The notes beneath the pieces were generated by a model. It did not search any database and had not been told where the DNA came from. It was given only the letters and a program-made list of their open reading frames with translations. Below, one piece after another: positions 1 to 12,300 of a stretch of DNA of 64,000 nucleotides. A program made the translations under genes and the position numbers. Each line of letters begins with the position of its first letter. Positions within the stretch are counted from its first letter, which is position 1. This DNA is from Pedinophyceae sp. YPF-701 (lineage: Eukaryota > Chlorophyta > Pedinophyceae), in contig CAJZHL010000010.1 in assembly GCA_916048055.1 (NCBI GenBank), positions 1,270,001-1,334,000 of the forward strand, written 5' to 3'.

Positions 1-2471
1 GCTGCGCGGGGGCGCGGCGGCCCCGCCGTCGCCGGGCGACCGCGGGCGCTTCGCGCCGGGCACCGCGACACCCGGCGGGGCCCCGGACACCCCCAAGACG
101 ACGCCCTTCGCGGCGCCGGCGTCGTCGCCGCGGGCCCACGCGCGCAGCAGCGCGTCGAGCGCGGCGTCCGCCGCGCCGCCCGCGCCGTCCGCGGGCCGCA
201 GCGCGTCGAGCACCGCGTCGGACGCCCCCCGGGGGAGTTGCGACCCGACGCGCGGCAGCACGTGCTCGAGCAGCCGCAGCGGCATCGCGCGCAGCGTCCG
301 GAGCGCGAGCGTGCGCTGCCGGCGCCGCGGCAGGTGCTGCTGCAGCAGCGGCAGAATGTCGCGCTCCTCCTCGGTCATGTGGTCGGCTATGCCGTTGCAC
401 GCAGCCTCGCACTTCGTGCAGGCCGTGCGCGCGAGGTCCGCGCCGTGGCGCGTCCCGCGCCGGACGTGCATGACCGCCTGCCGCAGCGTCCGCCCGATTT
501 CGTCCAGCTCCGCGCCGCCGTCGTCCGCGTCGTGCGCGTCGCCCGTGTGCCGCGCGTACACCTCCGCCAGCGCCCTGTCCGCGCCCTTGGCGCGCCGCTG
601 CGCTGCGGCGAGCGCCGGGAGCATCACGCGCTGCTCGGACTCGAGGTGGAAGGAGTACACCTGCTTCAGGAACCGCAGCCGGTCCTGCAAAGCTTCGATG
701 GAGGCAAGGGACATCGACGACGATGTCCGGACGTCCGCAGCCTCGGCGACGGTCGAGGAGAGCGCGGCGCGGATCGCGCCGTGAACGTGCACGACGACGT
801 CCATCGGGGACGCGTCCGCGGAGTCCGTCGCGGCCTCTCCGTCGTCGTCGTCGTCGTCCGCGGGCGTCGGCGCGGTGGTGGCGGTTGCCGCGCCGTCCGG
901 GCCCGCCTCGGGCTCGAGCCACGCGACCATCGCGTCCTTGAGGAGGTCGCCGCCGGGGGCGGCCTGGATGGCGCGTTGCAGCGCGACAAGGTCGGTTCTC
1001 GGCACTCCGCGTTTCAACCATCGCAACACGGACGACATCGATTCGAGGGGGATGCAGCAGAGGAACTGGCCGACGAGCGCGGCCTGCTCGTCGCAGGAGA
1101 AGTGCTGCGTCAGGAGCGGGAAGAGCTGGCGCTCCTCCTTGAGCAGGTGCTGCCGCAGCGTGAGGTGCACTTGTTCGACCTTGCAAGAAAACACCTGGAG
1201 GGCTTCTGCGGGGTCGGGGACGTGCCCCGAGGCGTCGGGCGAGGGGTCCACGGCCGCGAGGGCGTGGCTGAGGTGCCCCGCGAGCTCCCCGAGCAGCCGC
1301 TCCTCGTCCTCGTGCTCGACCATGTAGGCAAAAGTGACGTTCTGGACCTTGCTCTCCAGTGCCGGGTACACGACCTCGTCCTCGACTGCGGGCGTGCAGG
1401 TACGGCGTGTTGTGAGACGGGGCGCCGCGTGCGCGGCGCGGGCGCGGGCGGAGCGGAGCGTGAAGGCGGGTGGAAGCGGGCAGGAAAAACGCGGCGCCGC
1501 GGGGCGCGTGGGGCGGGAACGGCGCGGGAGGCGGGCCGCAGAGGTGGACGGTGATGGTGTGACCGCGGGTGCGTACCTACGGAGTGGTATTTGTACACCT
1601 CCTGCACGAAGCGGTACTGGTCTTGTAGGGCCTTGAGCTGGCTCGCCAGGCGGGGTGGCGCCTCCTCGCCGGCGTTGACGGTGTGCAGCGAGATGACCAG
1701 CTTCTCCAGCGCGTCGAGCTCTGCGGGCGACGCGGCACGGGCAGAAACGGGTCAGCGCCGCACACACAGACCGCCGCCCCACAGGCCCGCCCGGCCGCGC
1801 TGCGCCGGTGCGCGGCATGTCCGCTCCAGCAGCGCGCTCTACCGCACACCACCTCAGCTGCGCTGCGCGCGACCCAGCGCGAGCGCAGCCGCGCCCTGGG
1901 CCCGCCACGAGCCCCCCCCAGAGCAAAGCCTCGAACGACGATCACGGGCGAAATACGCGGCGCACAGCGCGCATACTCCACCGCGGCGCCGTTCCCGGCG
2001 TGCTTTGCGTCACGACGGACCTCGCAGGCCCGGTGGCGCGCGACGCGGGCCGTCTTAGCGCCGGGAAAAGCGGCGCGGGCACGAGCATCCCGTAGGAGAG
2101 CGTGCGCAGCGTGGCACGCGCCGGGGCGCGCCCGCGACGCGCGGGGGCGGGCCCAGCGGCGCCCATCGAGCGTCTGCCGCGCCGAGGACGCCAGTATCGT
2201 CGCGCAAGGCGGCCCTGGAGCCCGCGCCTCGAAAAACAGAGGGCGAATCCGCCAGTGATGGCGTCGGGACGGCGGCCCGGGCGGCGGGGGCGGCGCCGGC
2301 CGCGGCGGGCGGCACGAGGCGGACGGGCGGCGCACCTGTGCGGATGCTGTTGTGCAGATGGCGGTACACGAACGAGATAGGCTGGAAGGCCTTGTCTTCG
2401 GGCACCAGAGCAGTTGCCCCGGGCGCCGCGCCCGCCGCGCAGGGGCTCGCCGCGGCCGCGGCGGCCTCCAT
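1..2471 (-). CDS. BRUTUS/HRZ-like hemerythrin-domain protein (partial, N-terminal part)
   Basis: Seen: exons 2471-2336, 1720-1577 and 1385 to beyond base 1, with matching phases. The start ATG opens an Ala-rich leader followed by FVYRHLHNSIRTELDALEKL. Two HHE (hemerythrin-type) helical bundles follow. The first carries the RHLHN, VYKYHSVVEDE, VEHEDEE and LRQHLLKEER elements. The second carries VHVHGAIR, VYSFHLESEQR and ADHMTEEERDIL. These His/Glu-rich motifs are the usual di-iron ligands. An Asp run near 840-860 links the two bundles. Family knowledge: BRUTUS/HRZ proteins are iron-sensing E3 ligases with up to three HHE domains, then CHY, CTCHY and RING zinc fingers. Those fingers would lie left of base 1, so the ligase role is inferred from the tandem HHE architecture only. 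Reading is open to the window edge. A different multi-HHE protein is the main alternative. Confidence 0.83.
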
Positions 2472-2866
2472 CGCGGGTCTCTCAACACGGGAAGCGCCGA
2501 AGCGGCGCCTCTCCGGGCCTATATGCGCCGAGCCGGGCCCGCTCAGCTCTCTGTTTACAGTGTAGGTGCTTGTGCCGTGAATGCCCCCGCGGACGGCGCG
2601 GATGGACGCGCCTGGACGAGACCGCGCGCTCGCGGTGCGCTCTGCGCGCGCCGGGGCGCCCCGCGGGGCCACGAGCGGGCCCGGGGGGCGGCGCCGTGAG
2701 GGGGAGCGTGGAGAGCGAACGCCCCCACGGGCCCGGCGGGCGCTGGCGCGTCGAGGGGGCGCGATGGCGGCGCGCGGGGCAGTCGGGCGCGCGTATTTCG
2801 ACGAAGATCGCGAGGTAGTCCGCGCTGGCGTGCCGGCAGTGATCGCGGCGCGCGGCAGTCGGGAAC

Positions 2867-5800
2867 ATGGCCGGGCGGGGCCCTGGCGGCGCGGGGGACC
2901 CGGGGAAGCTGCCGCCGAAGGATCAGAAGCTCTTCAGGTGCGGATATCGACCGCGTGAGGCCGTAGCGGCGCGACGCGGCCGCGAGGCGACGCGAGTCCG
3001 CCGCAAAACGCGCCTGGGGGCGCCCGCGGTGCTCTGTGGGGTTTGGGTGCCCGCAGCGGCGCCGTGCGCGTTCTTTCCGTGGGGACGCGGGCTGGCGGGG
3101 TCGTTGCCGGTCTGCGGCGGCTGCTCGCGAAACATGAGATTGCCTGCCTGAGTCAGGCGGGCGTGCGGCGCAGCGAAGCAGTGGCGCCACCGGCCACCGG
3201 CCTCCCACGCGCAGCCAGGGATCTCCGCCGCGCCCTGAGCGCGGCACAGCGACGACCAACGTTCACGCGAGGCCGGAGCGACGGCGGGGGCGCGCTAGAG
3301 CAGCCCTGCGCGTTGTAGTTCGCGCGAGACGCCACCCACGCCCACGCCCGCTGCGCGTCCCAGGCAGCCACGTCGCTTTCGCGGCCGCTTTCCGCCGCCG
3401 CGGCACTCTCCGTTGCGCGCAACGCGCCGTACGCCGTCGCAGAGCCGCCCCCGCCTCCCGTGGGCGCCGCAGGGAGGCCACGAAGCTGTATGAGACCAAG
3501 CAGTACAGACGGGCGCTGAAGACCGTCGATAAGCTGCTCGAGAAGCACCCGAAGCACGCCGAGAGCATGGCCATCAAGGCCCTCGTCACGGCGCACAGCG
3601 ACCCGAACAGCAAGGAGCTCAAGGCTGAGGCACGCCCACCCTGGCCCGCGCTGCTCCTCTCACACCGATTCGCGGCGCCCCGCTCGCCGCCGGCCGCCCG
3701 CGACCGCGCGCCGCGCCGACGACCGTCCGCGGCACGCCGTCCGCGCAGGCGTTCAAGCTCGCGAAGCTCGCGCTGGCGCTGGACGTCCGCTCGCACCTCT
3801 GCTGGCACGTGTTCGGGCTCCTGCACAAGCTGGACCGCAACTACGCCGAGGCCGTCAAGTGCTACATGAACACTCTGCGCCTGGACAGCGAGAACGGGCC
3901 GATTTTGCGCGACCTCGCGAACATCCAGATCCAGACCAGGGACCTGGCGGGGTTCCTGGAAAGTCGACAGAAGATGCTGACGGCGAACCCGAAGATCATG
4001 GGCAACTGGGTCGCGCTCGCCGTCGCGCACCACCTCAACGGCAACCACGAGTGCGCCCCCGGCGACCCACGAGCCCCCCGCGCGCGCACCGCCACTCGTT
4101 GTTGCCCGTCTCCTCGTCGCCCGCCAACGCCCGTCTGCCGCGCCCCTCGCTTCCGCGCCGCAGCAGCGCCTCCTCCGCGCCCTCCCCGCAATGCGCCCCG
4201 AGCGCTCCCCCCTCCCTGCAGCGTGGCGCTGGCGATCCTGGACCGTATGCGCGCGGCGAGTAGCGACGCGGCGGAGGACCCGTACGAGGCGTCGGAGCTG
4301 CACATGTACCGCGTGCACGTCCTCGAGGACAAGGGCGACCTCGAGGGCGCGCTCGCGCACCTCGACGCCCACGCCAGCGCCATCACGGACCTCCCCAGCA
4401 TGCTTGGCGCTCGCGCGAGCCTTCTGCTCCGGCTCGGACGCAAGGACGAGGCCGCGGAGGCGTACCGCGCGCTCCTCGCGCGCAACACAGAGAACTTCGC
4501 GTACCACGACGGCCTCCGGCGCGCCATGGGCCTCCCCGGCACGGACGCGCCCGGTCCCGCGTCGGACGCAACCCTCCCGCGGCTGCGCGCGCTCTACGCT
4601 GAGCTGGCGGCCGCGCACCCGAAGTCGAACGCGTGCCGGCGCCTCCCGCTCGACTTCCTCGCCGGGAGCGAGTTCCGCGAGGCCGCGAGCGATTACATCG
4701 GGGCGTGGGTGCGGCGCGGGGTCCCCAGCTTGTTCTCGGCGCTGCGGCCGCTGTACGCGGACGCCGCGAAGGCGGCCGCGCTCGGGGAGATCGCGGCGGA
4801 GCTGCTCGAGAGCGCGGGCGCGAGCGGCGGCGCCGGCGACGACCCGGCGGCGCGGGAGCGCCGCGCGTGGCTGCTGCATTTCTTGAGCCAGCATAGGGGG
4901 GTGGTGGGGGACCTGGAGGGGGCGCTGGAGGCGTGCGACGAGGCGCGCGGGCTCGCGCCGGAGGAGCCCGAGCTGCACGCGAACCGCGCGGCGCTGCTCG
5001 AGGCGGCGGGCGACCTGCACGGGGCGGCGGCGGCGGCGGAGGAGGCGAGGAGCAAGGACGCGAGTGACCGGTATATGAACTCGGTGGCGGTGGCGCAGCT
5101 CCTGCGCGCGGGGCGCGTGGCGAAGGCGGAGTCGGTGGCGGGGGTGTTTACGCGCGAGGGGAACGGTATTAACAATCTGTACGACATGCAGGCGGCGTGG
5201 TATGAAATCGAGGCCGCGCGCGCGCACGTGCAGCAGGGGCGCGAGGGCGACGAGACGGGGCACGGGAAGGCGCTGAAGAAGCTGTTCGCGGTGTTCCGGC
5301 ACTACGAAGGTGCGTGCTCGGCCAAGTTGCCTGCATTATAAGAATCATTACGTATCGATGAATCATTCCTTTTATTATATTATTATAAGCATGCATCCAC
5401 CGCCCCAAGACCTAAGACCACGTCGCTCTCGACCCGATCCCGGGTGTCGTCTCGACGGCCTAGCGTCACGCGGCGGCGTTTTTTGCGTTTCTCGCCACCA
5501 CATGCGCTAGTGCCCCAGCGCCGGTCCTAGTGCCGCAGCCCTCCATCATCAGCGCAGTGCCCGCGCACGCCGCCGACCCCGCGCGCCCGCGCTCCCCCGC
5601 CGCGGCGCAGACTTCGAGGAGGACCAGTTCGACTTCCACGGCTACTGTATGCGCAAGATGACGTTGCGCAGCTACCTCGACATGCTCGAGGTATCAAACA
5701 AGATCTACCGCCACCCGCGGTTCCTCGAGGCCGCGACGCTCGCCGTCGACATCCTCTGCGAGCTCCACGACACCCCCGCGCTGCGCCGGTCCCCCGAAGA

Positions 5801-6656
5801 GCGCGAAGCAGCGGTGCTGGAGGGCATGGACAAGGCGGAGCGGAAGAAGTACCGCGCGGAGAAGAAGAAGGAGCAAGAGGAGGCGCTGCGGGCCGCGAAG
5901 CGCGGGGAGCGGCCGCCGCCGGGCTGGGCGCCCCGCGGGGAGCGCGACGCGGACCCGGACGGGGGTGTTTTGGTCAGCACAATAGACCCCCTGTCGGAGG
6001 CCGCGAAGCTCGTGGCGCGGCTGCGGCAGTTCGGGGGGGGGCGGCTGGAGTCGCACAAGGCGGCGTTCGAGGTGCACATGCGGCGTGGGCGGCGGCTGCT
6101 CGCGCTGCAGGCGGTGCAGAAGGCGGCGGGGCTGGCGGGGCGCGAGAGCCCGGACGTGGCGCGGATGGCGGCGCGGCTGGCGGCGGCGGGCGCGCAGGGC
6201 GAGGAGGACGCGCCGGCGGTGGCGGAGATCCTGAAGAGCGGCACGGAGGCGCTGCTGGGGGCGGAGGGGGCGACGGCGAAGGCGTACGCCGAGGCATGGG
6301 CGGCACAGCACGGGAAGGCGTCGGTCGGGCACGCGCTCGCGGCGGCGGAGGCGCGGGCGGTGACGGGGGTGTGTGGCGGAGAGGCGGCTGCGGCGGAGCT
6401 CGTGAGTGTGGTGGAGGCGTTGCTGGCAAGCGCAGCCTCCAAGGCGAGGAGCACGCCTGCTGAGGACTTGAGGGGCTGCGAGGCGGTGTACGCGGCGCTG
6501 CTGGACAAGCGCTCGCCGCTGCACTGTCCAGGGGAGGCGGAGCGGTTGCGGGGTGTGTGTGCGCGGGCGTTCCCCAGGGCGCTGCGCTTTGGGGGACAAA
6601 AGGCGACTCCCCCCCCGGGGGTGGAGGAGGGCGTGGCCGCGCTGACGGTGGCCTGA
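2867..6656 (+). CDS. NAA15: N-terminal acetyltransferase A auxiliary subunit NAA15
   Basis: Exons 2867-2937, 3473-3629, 3749-4050, 4222-5309 and 5611-6656 give about 887 aa. NAA15 is the ribosome-anchoring TPR scaffold of NatA, which holds the NAA10 catalytic subunit and acetylates nascent N-termini in the cytosol. Recognisable blocks in order are LPPKDQKLFR, LYETKQYRRAL, SHLCWHVFGLLHKLDRNY, ILRDLANIQIQTRDL, RIPLDFL-like RLPLDFLAG, GVPSLFSAL, DRYMNSVAVAQLLRAGR, then FDFHGYCMRKMTLRSYLDML and a KAERKKYRAEKKK basic helix. The length is close to the family norm. Intron 2 (3630-3748) has no GT donor where the frame must change; the best fit is a GC-AG intron at GAG|GCACGC. Intron 3 (171 bp) is open in frame. 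Intron 4 holds an AT-rich patch near 5330-5395. No gene is seen between this stop and the DHH1 gene. Confidence 0.92.
3630..3748 (+). other. GC-AG intron (NAA15 intron 2)
   Basis: The frame must shift between the KELKAE end of exon 2 and the AFKLAKLAL start of exon 3. The acceptor CCGCGCAG is clear. No GT lies at a phase-compatible position upstream, but GAG|GCACGC is a donor of the local consensus with GC in place of GT. AAG|GCTGAG, six bases upstream, is the alternative and is also a GC donor. Confidence 0.7.
5330..5400. other. AT-rich island inside NAA15 intron 4
   Basis: About 70 bp made mostly of A/T, with repeated ATTAT-type runs, embedded in a window that is otherwise very GC-rich. 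It lies just after the donor of the last NAA15 intron. Similar patches sit in introns of other genes here, so it probably marks intronic sequence and not a promoter. Confidence 0.6.
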
Positions 6657-9149
6657 CGGACGGGCGGTCTGGCGCGCGATGTGACGCATGCAGCGATGAG
6701 ATGAGATGTGCGCGCAACGTCCGGCGCGACGTGCGACGGAGTGCAATGTTCTTTCGCGGGTCGTAGCTTGCCAGAACTGCATGGGGCAGCCACCTGGCGC
6801 GGACGAGATGCTGCCAGGACGCAGCCGCGCTCAAACTCGCAGCCGACAGTCGGACCCGCAACGGCAGGGCTCGGACGGGCGGGAAGATGGGTTTCGAGGT
6901 CTGGCTGGCGCACCCGACGTTCACGACTCCATAAACCTCGAACCAGGACCGGACCGCACCTCTCCATCACCCACGATCTCAGCTATGCGCATCGCCGTGC
7001 GTCGCAACAGTGTGTGGGCGTCACATCGTGCGGGATACATAGCTGCACGCCTGCGCCATCCCGCAGGCGCGCCGCGTCCCGCACAGCGGCCCAGCGGCCC
7101 AGGAAGTCCGGACGCTGCCGCTTCCGCGCAAGTGTGCGAGTTCCCCGCCCTGAGCCAGGGGGGGGGGTCTCTCCGCTCGTCAGGAGGTTCCCCGCTGATG
7201 ACGGGTGTAGTAGGTTCGCGCAGCGGGGTCTGTGGAGCCCCGCGCGGCGCCGTGCGCTCCACGGGGAAGCACACGCGCAGCGCGGCGCCGCGAGGCCGCC
7301 GCCAGCGCGGGGGGTCGGCGCAGTGGCCGCTTCAGTCCCCCCGGGGATCTTCAAGCCGGCCGGCTCCCGAGCTCAGCGACGCGGCGCCGGCCGTGGCCCA
7401 GCCAGGCCACGGCGCGCCACGTCTTGCTCGCGAGCTCAGGCGCCGTCGCGGCGCGAGGGTGGTGTTGTGCGCCGGCGCCCCTGCCGCAGGCGACAGGTGC
7501 GTTCGGGCCGGGGCGCTGGCATCGCCAGCAAGCGCGCACGCACTCACGGCGGGGTCGTGAGATGAGTTGCCGGGTTCTGTTCCGTACTGCGCGTGGTGGC
7601 TACCTCGCCCACCTCGCGAGTGCGTTGCGCGGCACCTCCCGGCCCGAAATCGCGGCGCGGCGGGCACCGGTGGTTGGCAGGACGACGTGTGCCTACTGCG
7701 GCGGCCCCGCCAACGCGCGCCGGCGACCCCTCGCAGGGGGCGCGTCGCGGCACGCGCGCGGGGGGCCGCCGCAACGCTGTCAACAGAGACAGCTTCGTTA
7801 CCAAGGCAGAGGCGATGAGAGGCTGCGCAGCGGCGAGCCCGGCGGACCGAAACGATGAGTCCTCCGCCGGGAACGCGCGCGACGCGAGCCCGAGGGTACG
7901 GCAAGGAAAGCGGAGGGGGGGAGGGGTGAAGGGGGGGGTCAAGGGGCAACCGCGCGCCCGACGAGGGGAGCGCGTCGCAAGGCTGGTTCGTGGTCGTTGT
8001 GGGGCAGCAGGGGCACGAGATTCGCGCGCTCTGCGACGCGGCGCCGCGGCGGTTGGCGCGCTACCTTTCAGGTGAAGCACAACCGAGTTTATTGCGCGGT
8101 GTGCCGCCGCGGGCCGCGTGCAGATGCGAAAGCGACCTGCTGCTGTCCGCGGATCGCGCCCCGAACTGGAGTTGCGTTGCGAAGATCAGGGGAGGGTATT
8201 CCTCCGTTGCGAGCAATGCAACGTTGGGTGTGGGAGGGGGGTGTCCCGTGGGGTGTTGTGAGTTCGCAGGCTGGCCGACGCGGGGCCGCGCGAGCCGCAA
8301 GAGGGAGGCGAGGGCCGGGCCGGCCGCCCGGCCCCACGCACCGAGCCCCGTGTGCCATACACCCCCCTGCAGCCTGCAGTCACCGAGCCCTGCCGGAGGC
8401 CGCTTGCGGGGGCGGCGCGAGCCGTGCGAGCGCGTCGGTGCCGGAGCGGCCCGTGCAGCGTACCAGAGCTTCCCTTGAGGGCGCTTGGTTGACGCTGTCG
8501 CGCGCATGCCATAGCGGCGGAGACGGCGGTGTCGGCGCGCGGACGGCTGTCCGTGGCCGGGACGCGGGAGCCGTGTGTGGGGACGGTTGTGTGGGTAGTG
8601 GGGACCGGGGGCGAGGGAGCAGATAGGGGTGAGGGATTGTAGGGTACATATCATTTAGAGAACGTCGGCTTGCTGCTCGTAGGAGACTGCCGCCGAGGGC
8701 CGGTAGAGGGTGAGCCGTGATCGAGCACGGCCCGCATCGACCGGGGCGGGCGGGGGGGTGCGGCACGGCGCCGGTGCGTGGGGAGCCCGCGCACGCGTGC
8801 GCCGCTGCCGCGAGAGAGAGCGTGCCTCCCGCGTCCGCCCCGCAGCGGTGCTGAGCGGTGCTAGGAGGGGCGGGGCCGCGCGCCGCCAGCGCGTGGGGGG
8901 AGGGGGGGGGAGCGACCGTTGAAAAACAACCGTCGTGAAAAACCTGTGAGAGTGTGTCTGATCTGAGGGCGTGCATCGCAGGGCGCATCAATGTCCGGCG
9001 TTGCGCGGGGGGCGCCGTGGCGCCGCGCAGGCAAAAAGGTGCAGGCGGGGTAGAGGCAGGGTAGGGTAGACCGCCAGGTGAGTCAATGTCCTGGCCGGGG
9101 GGGGGGGGGTGAAGCGAGGGGGGCTGGTACAGCGGGGCGCCGCGGATCG
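6657..9149. other. Gene-free tail-to-tail region
   Basis: About 2.5 kb between the stops of NAA15 (plus) and DHH1 (minus). It should contain both 3' UTRs. The open frames on both strands are Arg/Pro/Ala-rich, show no family motif or splice-linked continuity, and look like the by-product of high GC. G-tracts occur, for example near 7920-7935 and 9098-9110. I see no RNA gene or repeat that I can support. Confidence 0.6.
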
Positions 9150-10810
9150 TCAGCGACAGTACAGGGACTTGTCGATCGCGGGCGGGATGGGCAGGATCTC
9201 CGTCCCCAGCTCCTGCTCGATGCGGAAGAGGTTTTGCCGGTCCTCGTTGGTGATGAGGTTGATGGCCAGGCCGAGGTGGCCGAAGCGCCCGGAGCGTCCG
9301 ACGCGGTGGAGGTACGTCTCCGAGTTCTTCGGGAAGTCGAAGTTCACGACGACGTTGACCGCCTGGATGTCGATGCCGCGCGTGAAGAGGTCGGACGACA
9401 CCAGGTTGCGGCAGTGGCCGGAGCGGAAGTCGTGGAAGACGCGGTTGCGCTGGTGCTGGGGCATCTTCGCGTGGATGTAGAAGCACGAGTACCCGAGCTC
9501 GGTGATCTTGCGCGCCAGCAGCTCCACGCGGTTGACGCTGTTGCAAAAGATAATGCTCTGGTTGATTTGCAGCTTCGAGAAGAGCGTGTTGAGGCAGTGC
9601 ACCTTCTGCCGCTCCTCCACGTAAGCGTAGAACTGCGAGATCCCGCGCAGCGTGAGCTCCTCCATCAGGTTGATGATGTGCGGCCGGCGCAGGTGCTTTT
9701 CTTTGAAGCTCTTCACCGTGACCGGGAACGTGGCGCTGTACAGGAGGACCTGGCGGTCCTCGGGGAGGAAGGAGATCATCTGCTCCACCAGCGGCTGGAA
9801 CTCCGGGGACAGCAGCTTGTCCGCCTGCGCGGGGGCACGCGGCGGGACCACGCACGGTGGGTGCGGGGCGGGGCGCGCTCGCGCGGCGTGCGGTGCGGGA
9901 TCCGGGCCGCGGGGGCGCGGTTTGGCATGGCGCGGACCTCGTCCATCACGATGACGCCGCAGTTCTTGAGTTTCGCGACGTCCTTGGACGCCAGGTCGAG
10001 CAGCCGGCCGGGCGTGGCTACGATGAGGTGCACCGTCTGGTGCAGGCGCATGATGTCCTCTTTGAGGGAGGTGCCGCCCGTGGTGCTCATGACCTGGATC
10101 TTCAAGTGCTTGCCGAGCTCCTTGCACACCGAGGCGGTCTGGAGGGCCAGCTCGCGGGTGGGGACCAGGATGACTCCTGCAACAGAGCGCGCCACGGGCG
10201 GCGGGGGCGTCGGCGCGCTGGCTGGTGTGCGCGGGTGGGTGGATCTGGGCGCGAGAGGGCTGTGCGGCGCGGCGCGGGCCCGGGGGCGGCGTGGGGAGGG
10301 GGTGGAGGTTGCACAGGCGTGCGTGCGGGCGAGGGGGGGCGCGTGCGCGGGGCGCGGACCTTGAATCTGGTTCTTGGAGGTGTCAATCTTCTCCAGAACG
10401 GGAATAGCGAATGCCGCGGTCTTTCCCGTGCCGTTCTTGGCGCGCGCGAGGATGTCGCGGCCGGTTAAAGCGATCGGGATCGACTCCTCTTGAATGGGCG
10501 ACGGAACCTCGAAGCCCTTCTCGTAGATTCCCATCAGAAGCTCACGCTTCAGGAAGTAATCCTCGAAGCTGTTGCCCTTGGTGTTCGTCACGTCCTGCAG
10601 AGCAGCTCGACCGGCGCTGCCGTTCGGACCGCTCCGCCGCGGGCGACCGCGGCCCGCGCACCGGGCCCATGCAAACAGCCTCGCTCGGTGCCGGCGAGCC
10701 GCGCGGCCGGGGGCGCGCACCTCGGTCTTGTAACGATCATCCTTGGGCGGCAGCTTCAGCTGCGCCTTCCACTGCTCGCCGCCGGCGCTGGGATCGGGTT
10801 TCGCCGACAT
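9150..10810 (-). CDS. DHH1: DEAD-box RNA helicase DHH1/DDX6/Me31B
   Basis: Exons 10810-10721, 10594-10360, 10176-9938 and 9824-9150 give about 412 aa. This cytoplasmic helicase represses translation and promotes decapping in P-bodies. The helicase motifs are all present: Q-motif region [18 protein letters not shown] (about 58-75), motif I AKNGTGKT (82-89), [16 protein letters not shown], the DEAD box (187-190), SAT, TRGID and [10 protein letters not shown]. The DHH1-specific stretches [20 protein letters not shown] and [12 protein letters not shown], plus the AIDKSLYCR tail, separate it from eIF4A. Intron 3 splits the DEAD box between DE and AD. All donors are GTGCGC or GTCCGC. The N-terminus is short and lacks the Q-rich extension of animal homologues. 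This is one of the most certain calls in the window. Confidence 0.96.
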
Positions 10811-11599
10811 GCCGCGTGTGAGAGCGTGACTCTTGCCGGGCCCGGCCTCTTGCGGCGAAGCGGGGCGGTGCGGGGACTAGGGGGGCGCAACACTGGTGCT
10901 CGCAGCGAGCGTCCAAGGGTGAAGTTGGCCTCAGCTTGCGGGTGTGCAGTGCGACAATCGTCGTCGCGGGACAGATACAATCGCTGCCGGCTAGAGATGC
11001 CGTTGCGGGATTCTGGTTTTGCCGCGTGCGCCGCAAAAGCCCGGCCCTTGTGCCAGGGTCCAGCTCGTGGAGCCCAGTCACGTTTCTACGACGTCCCCTG
11101 CACCCTCCTCCTATCTCAGCCAACGGACTGCCCCGCCACACCTCGCGACGCCGCGCCCCGAGCCCGCGCGCCGCAAGCGGGCCCCTCGCGCGGCACGCGC
11201 GAGCCACCAGATCCACGCGCTCCGCTTGCGTGTTCTTGCTGCCGAAACGAACGTTCGCACGCCAGCAGCGCCGTACGCATCAACACGCCTGCGGCTGCGG
11301 TACGTGCGCGCAACCGCTCCGAGTCGCCCCCGGGGGGCGCGCAGCCGCTGCGTCTCGACCAGGTCCGTGTCGACGCGCACGCGAATGGCCCACCGAGCGC
11401 GGCGCGATGCACGCCCGACCTTGCGCGACGGCGCTGGCAACGCCGCTATGCCTGACCCCGCTCGTCGGTCGCGCCGCCGCCGGAGACCCCCGGCGGCTGG
11501 CTCGCGCGACTGCGAGTCCTCCGGGAAACAGCGGCACCCAAGCTCCGGCGTCGAAATGAATTGGAAATACTAATTATAGCTTTATAATAGGTCCGAGCT
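10811..11599. other. Upstream region of DHH1 and 3' flank of the DUF2156 gene
   Basis: A 789-bp gap. It contains the promoter of DHH1 (which reads leftward from 10810) and the 3' end of the DUF2156 gene, with a short AT-rich stretch near 11560-11590 next to its stop. No conserved reading frame or RNA structure is evident. Confidence 0.55.
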
Positions 11600-12215
11600 T
11601 CACACGGCGGCCAGGTCCGACTCGTCGCTGCCGTGCGAGACCGCGGTGCTCTCGGCCCCGCTCGTGCGCTCCAGCACCACGTGGACCCCCCACCCGCCAC
11701 GCGCCGCGGCCTTCGTCCGCCGCGGAGACGCATCGTCCTGACGCGCGCGCCCCCAGAGCATGGACGGCGACAGCGGCTGCCCCGGGGAGCTGGCGGCGGA
11801 GGCCCGCACGGCGCGGAACCCCGCGGCCCCTGGCGCAGCTGCCGCTGCCGGCGGCGACGCCCCCCCCTGCGACAGCGGCGTCGAGAACACTCCCCCCCGC
11901 ACGCACACGCCCGCCGCTGGCGTCGTCCGCCGCCGCTCCGCCTTCTCCGGCGCCTGCGCCGCCTCGACCAGGCTGTCATCTGCAGCCACGTCCAGCGCGC
12001 CGCGCAGGCCCTTCCGGGCATGCGCGCAGTCCGCCGCGCCCCCCACAGCTGTGCTCCGTCGTCCCGGGACGCGCCCGGCAGCGCCGTCGCTCCGGCCGCC
12101 CGTCGTCGTCGTCGTGGGCCCCCCGGACGAACCGCCCGTGCGTGCCTCGACCGTCCCCCGGTCCTCCGCGCCCTCCTGGTCTGACGCGTTGCAGCACAGG
12201 GTCAGACACCCGCCG

Positions 12216-12253
<38 letters not shown>

Positions 12254-12268
12254 TCGCGCCCGCGCCCG

Positions 12269-12300
<32 letters not shown>

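Noticed and set aside
238-1554. 438-codon plus-strand frame at the left end
   Set aside because: It is the antisense shadow of the hemerythrin protein; composition is Arg/Val/Leu-rich with no motif, whereas the minus frame carries two HHE domains.
3263-5302. 679-codon minus-strand frame over NAA15
   Set aside because: Antisense shadow; the plus-strand exons match NAA15 along their length.
5705-6970. 421-codon minus-strand frame over the last NAA15 exon
   Set aside because: Ser/Ala/Pro-rich shadow that runs past the NAA15 stop without any family signal.
8380-9149. Extension of a minus-strand frame downstream of the DHH1 stop
   Set aside because: It is in a different frame from the helicase, is Pro/Ala-rich, and shows no splice-linked domain.
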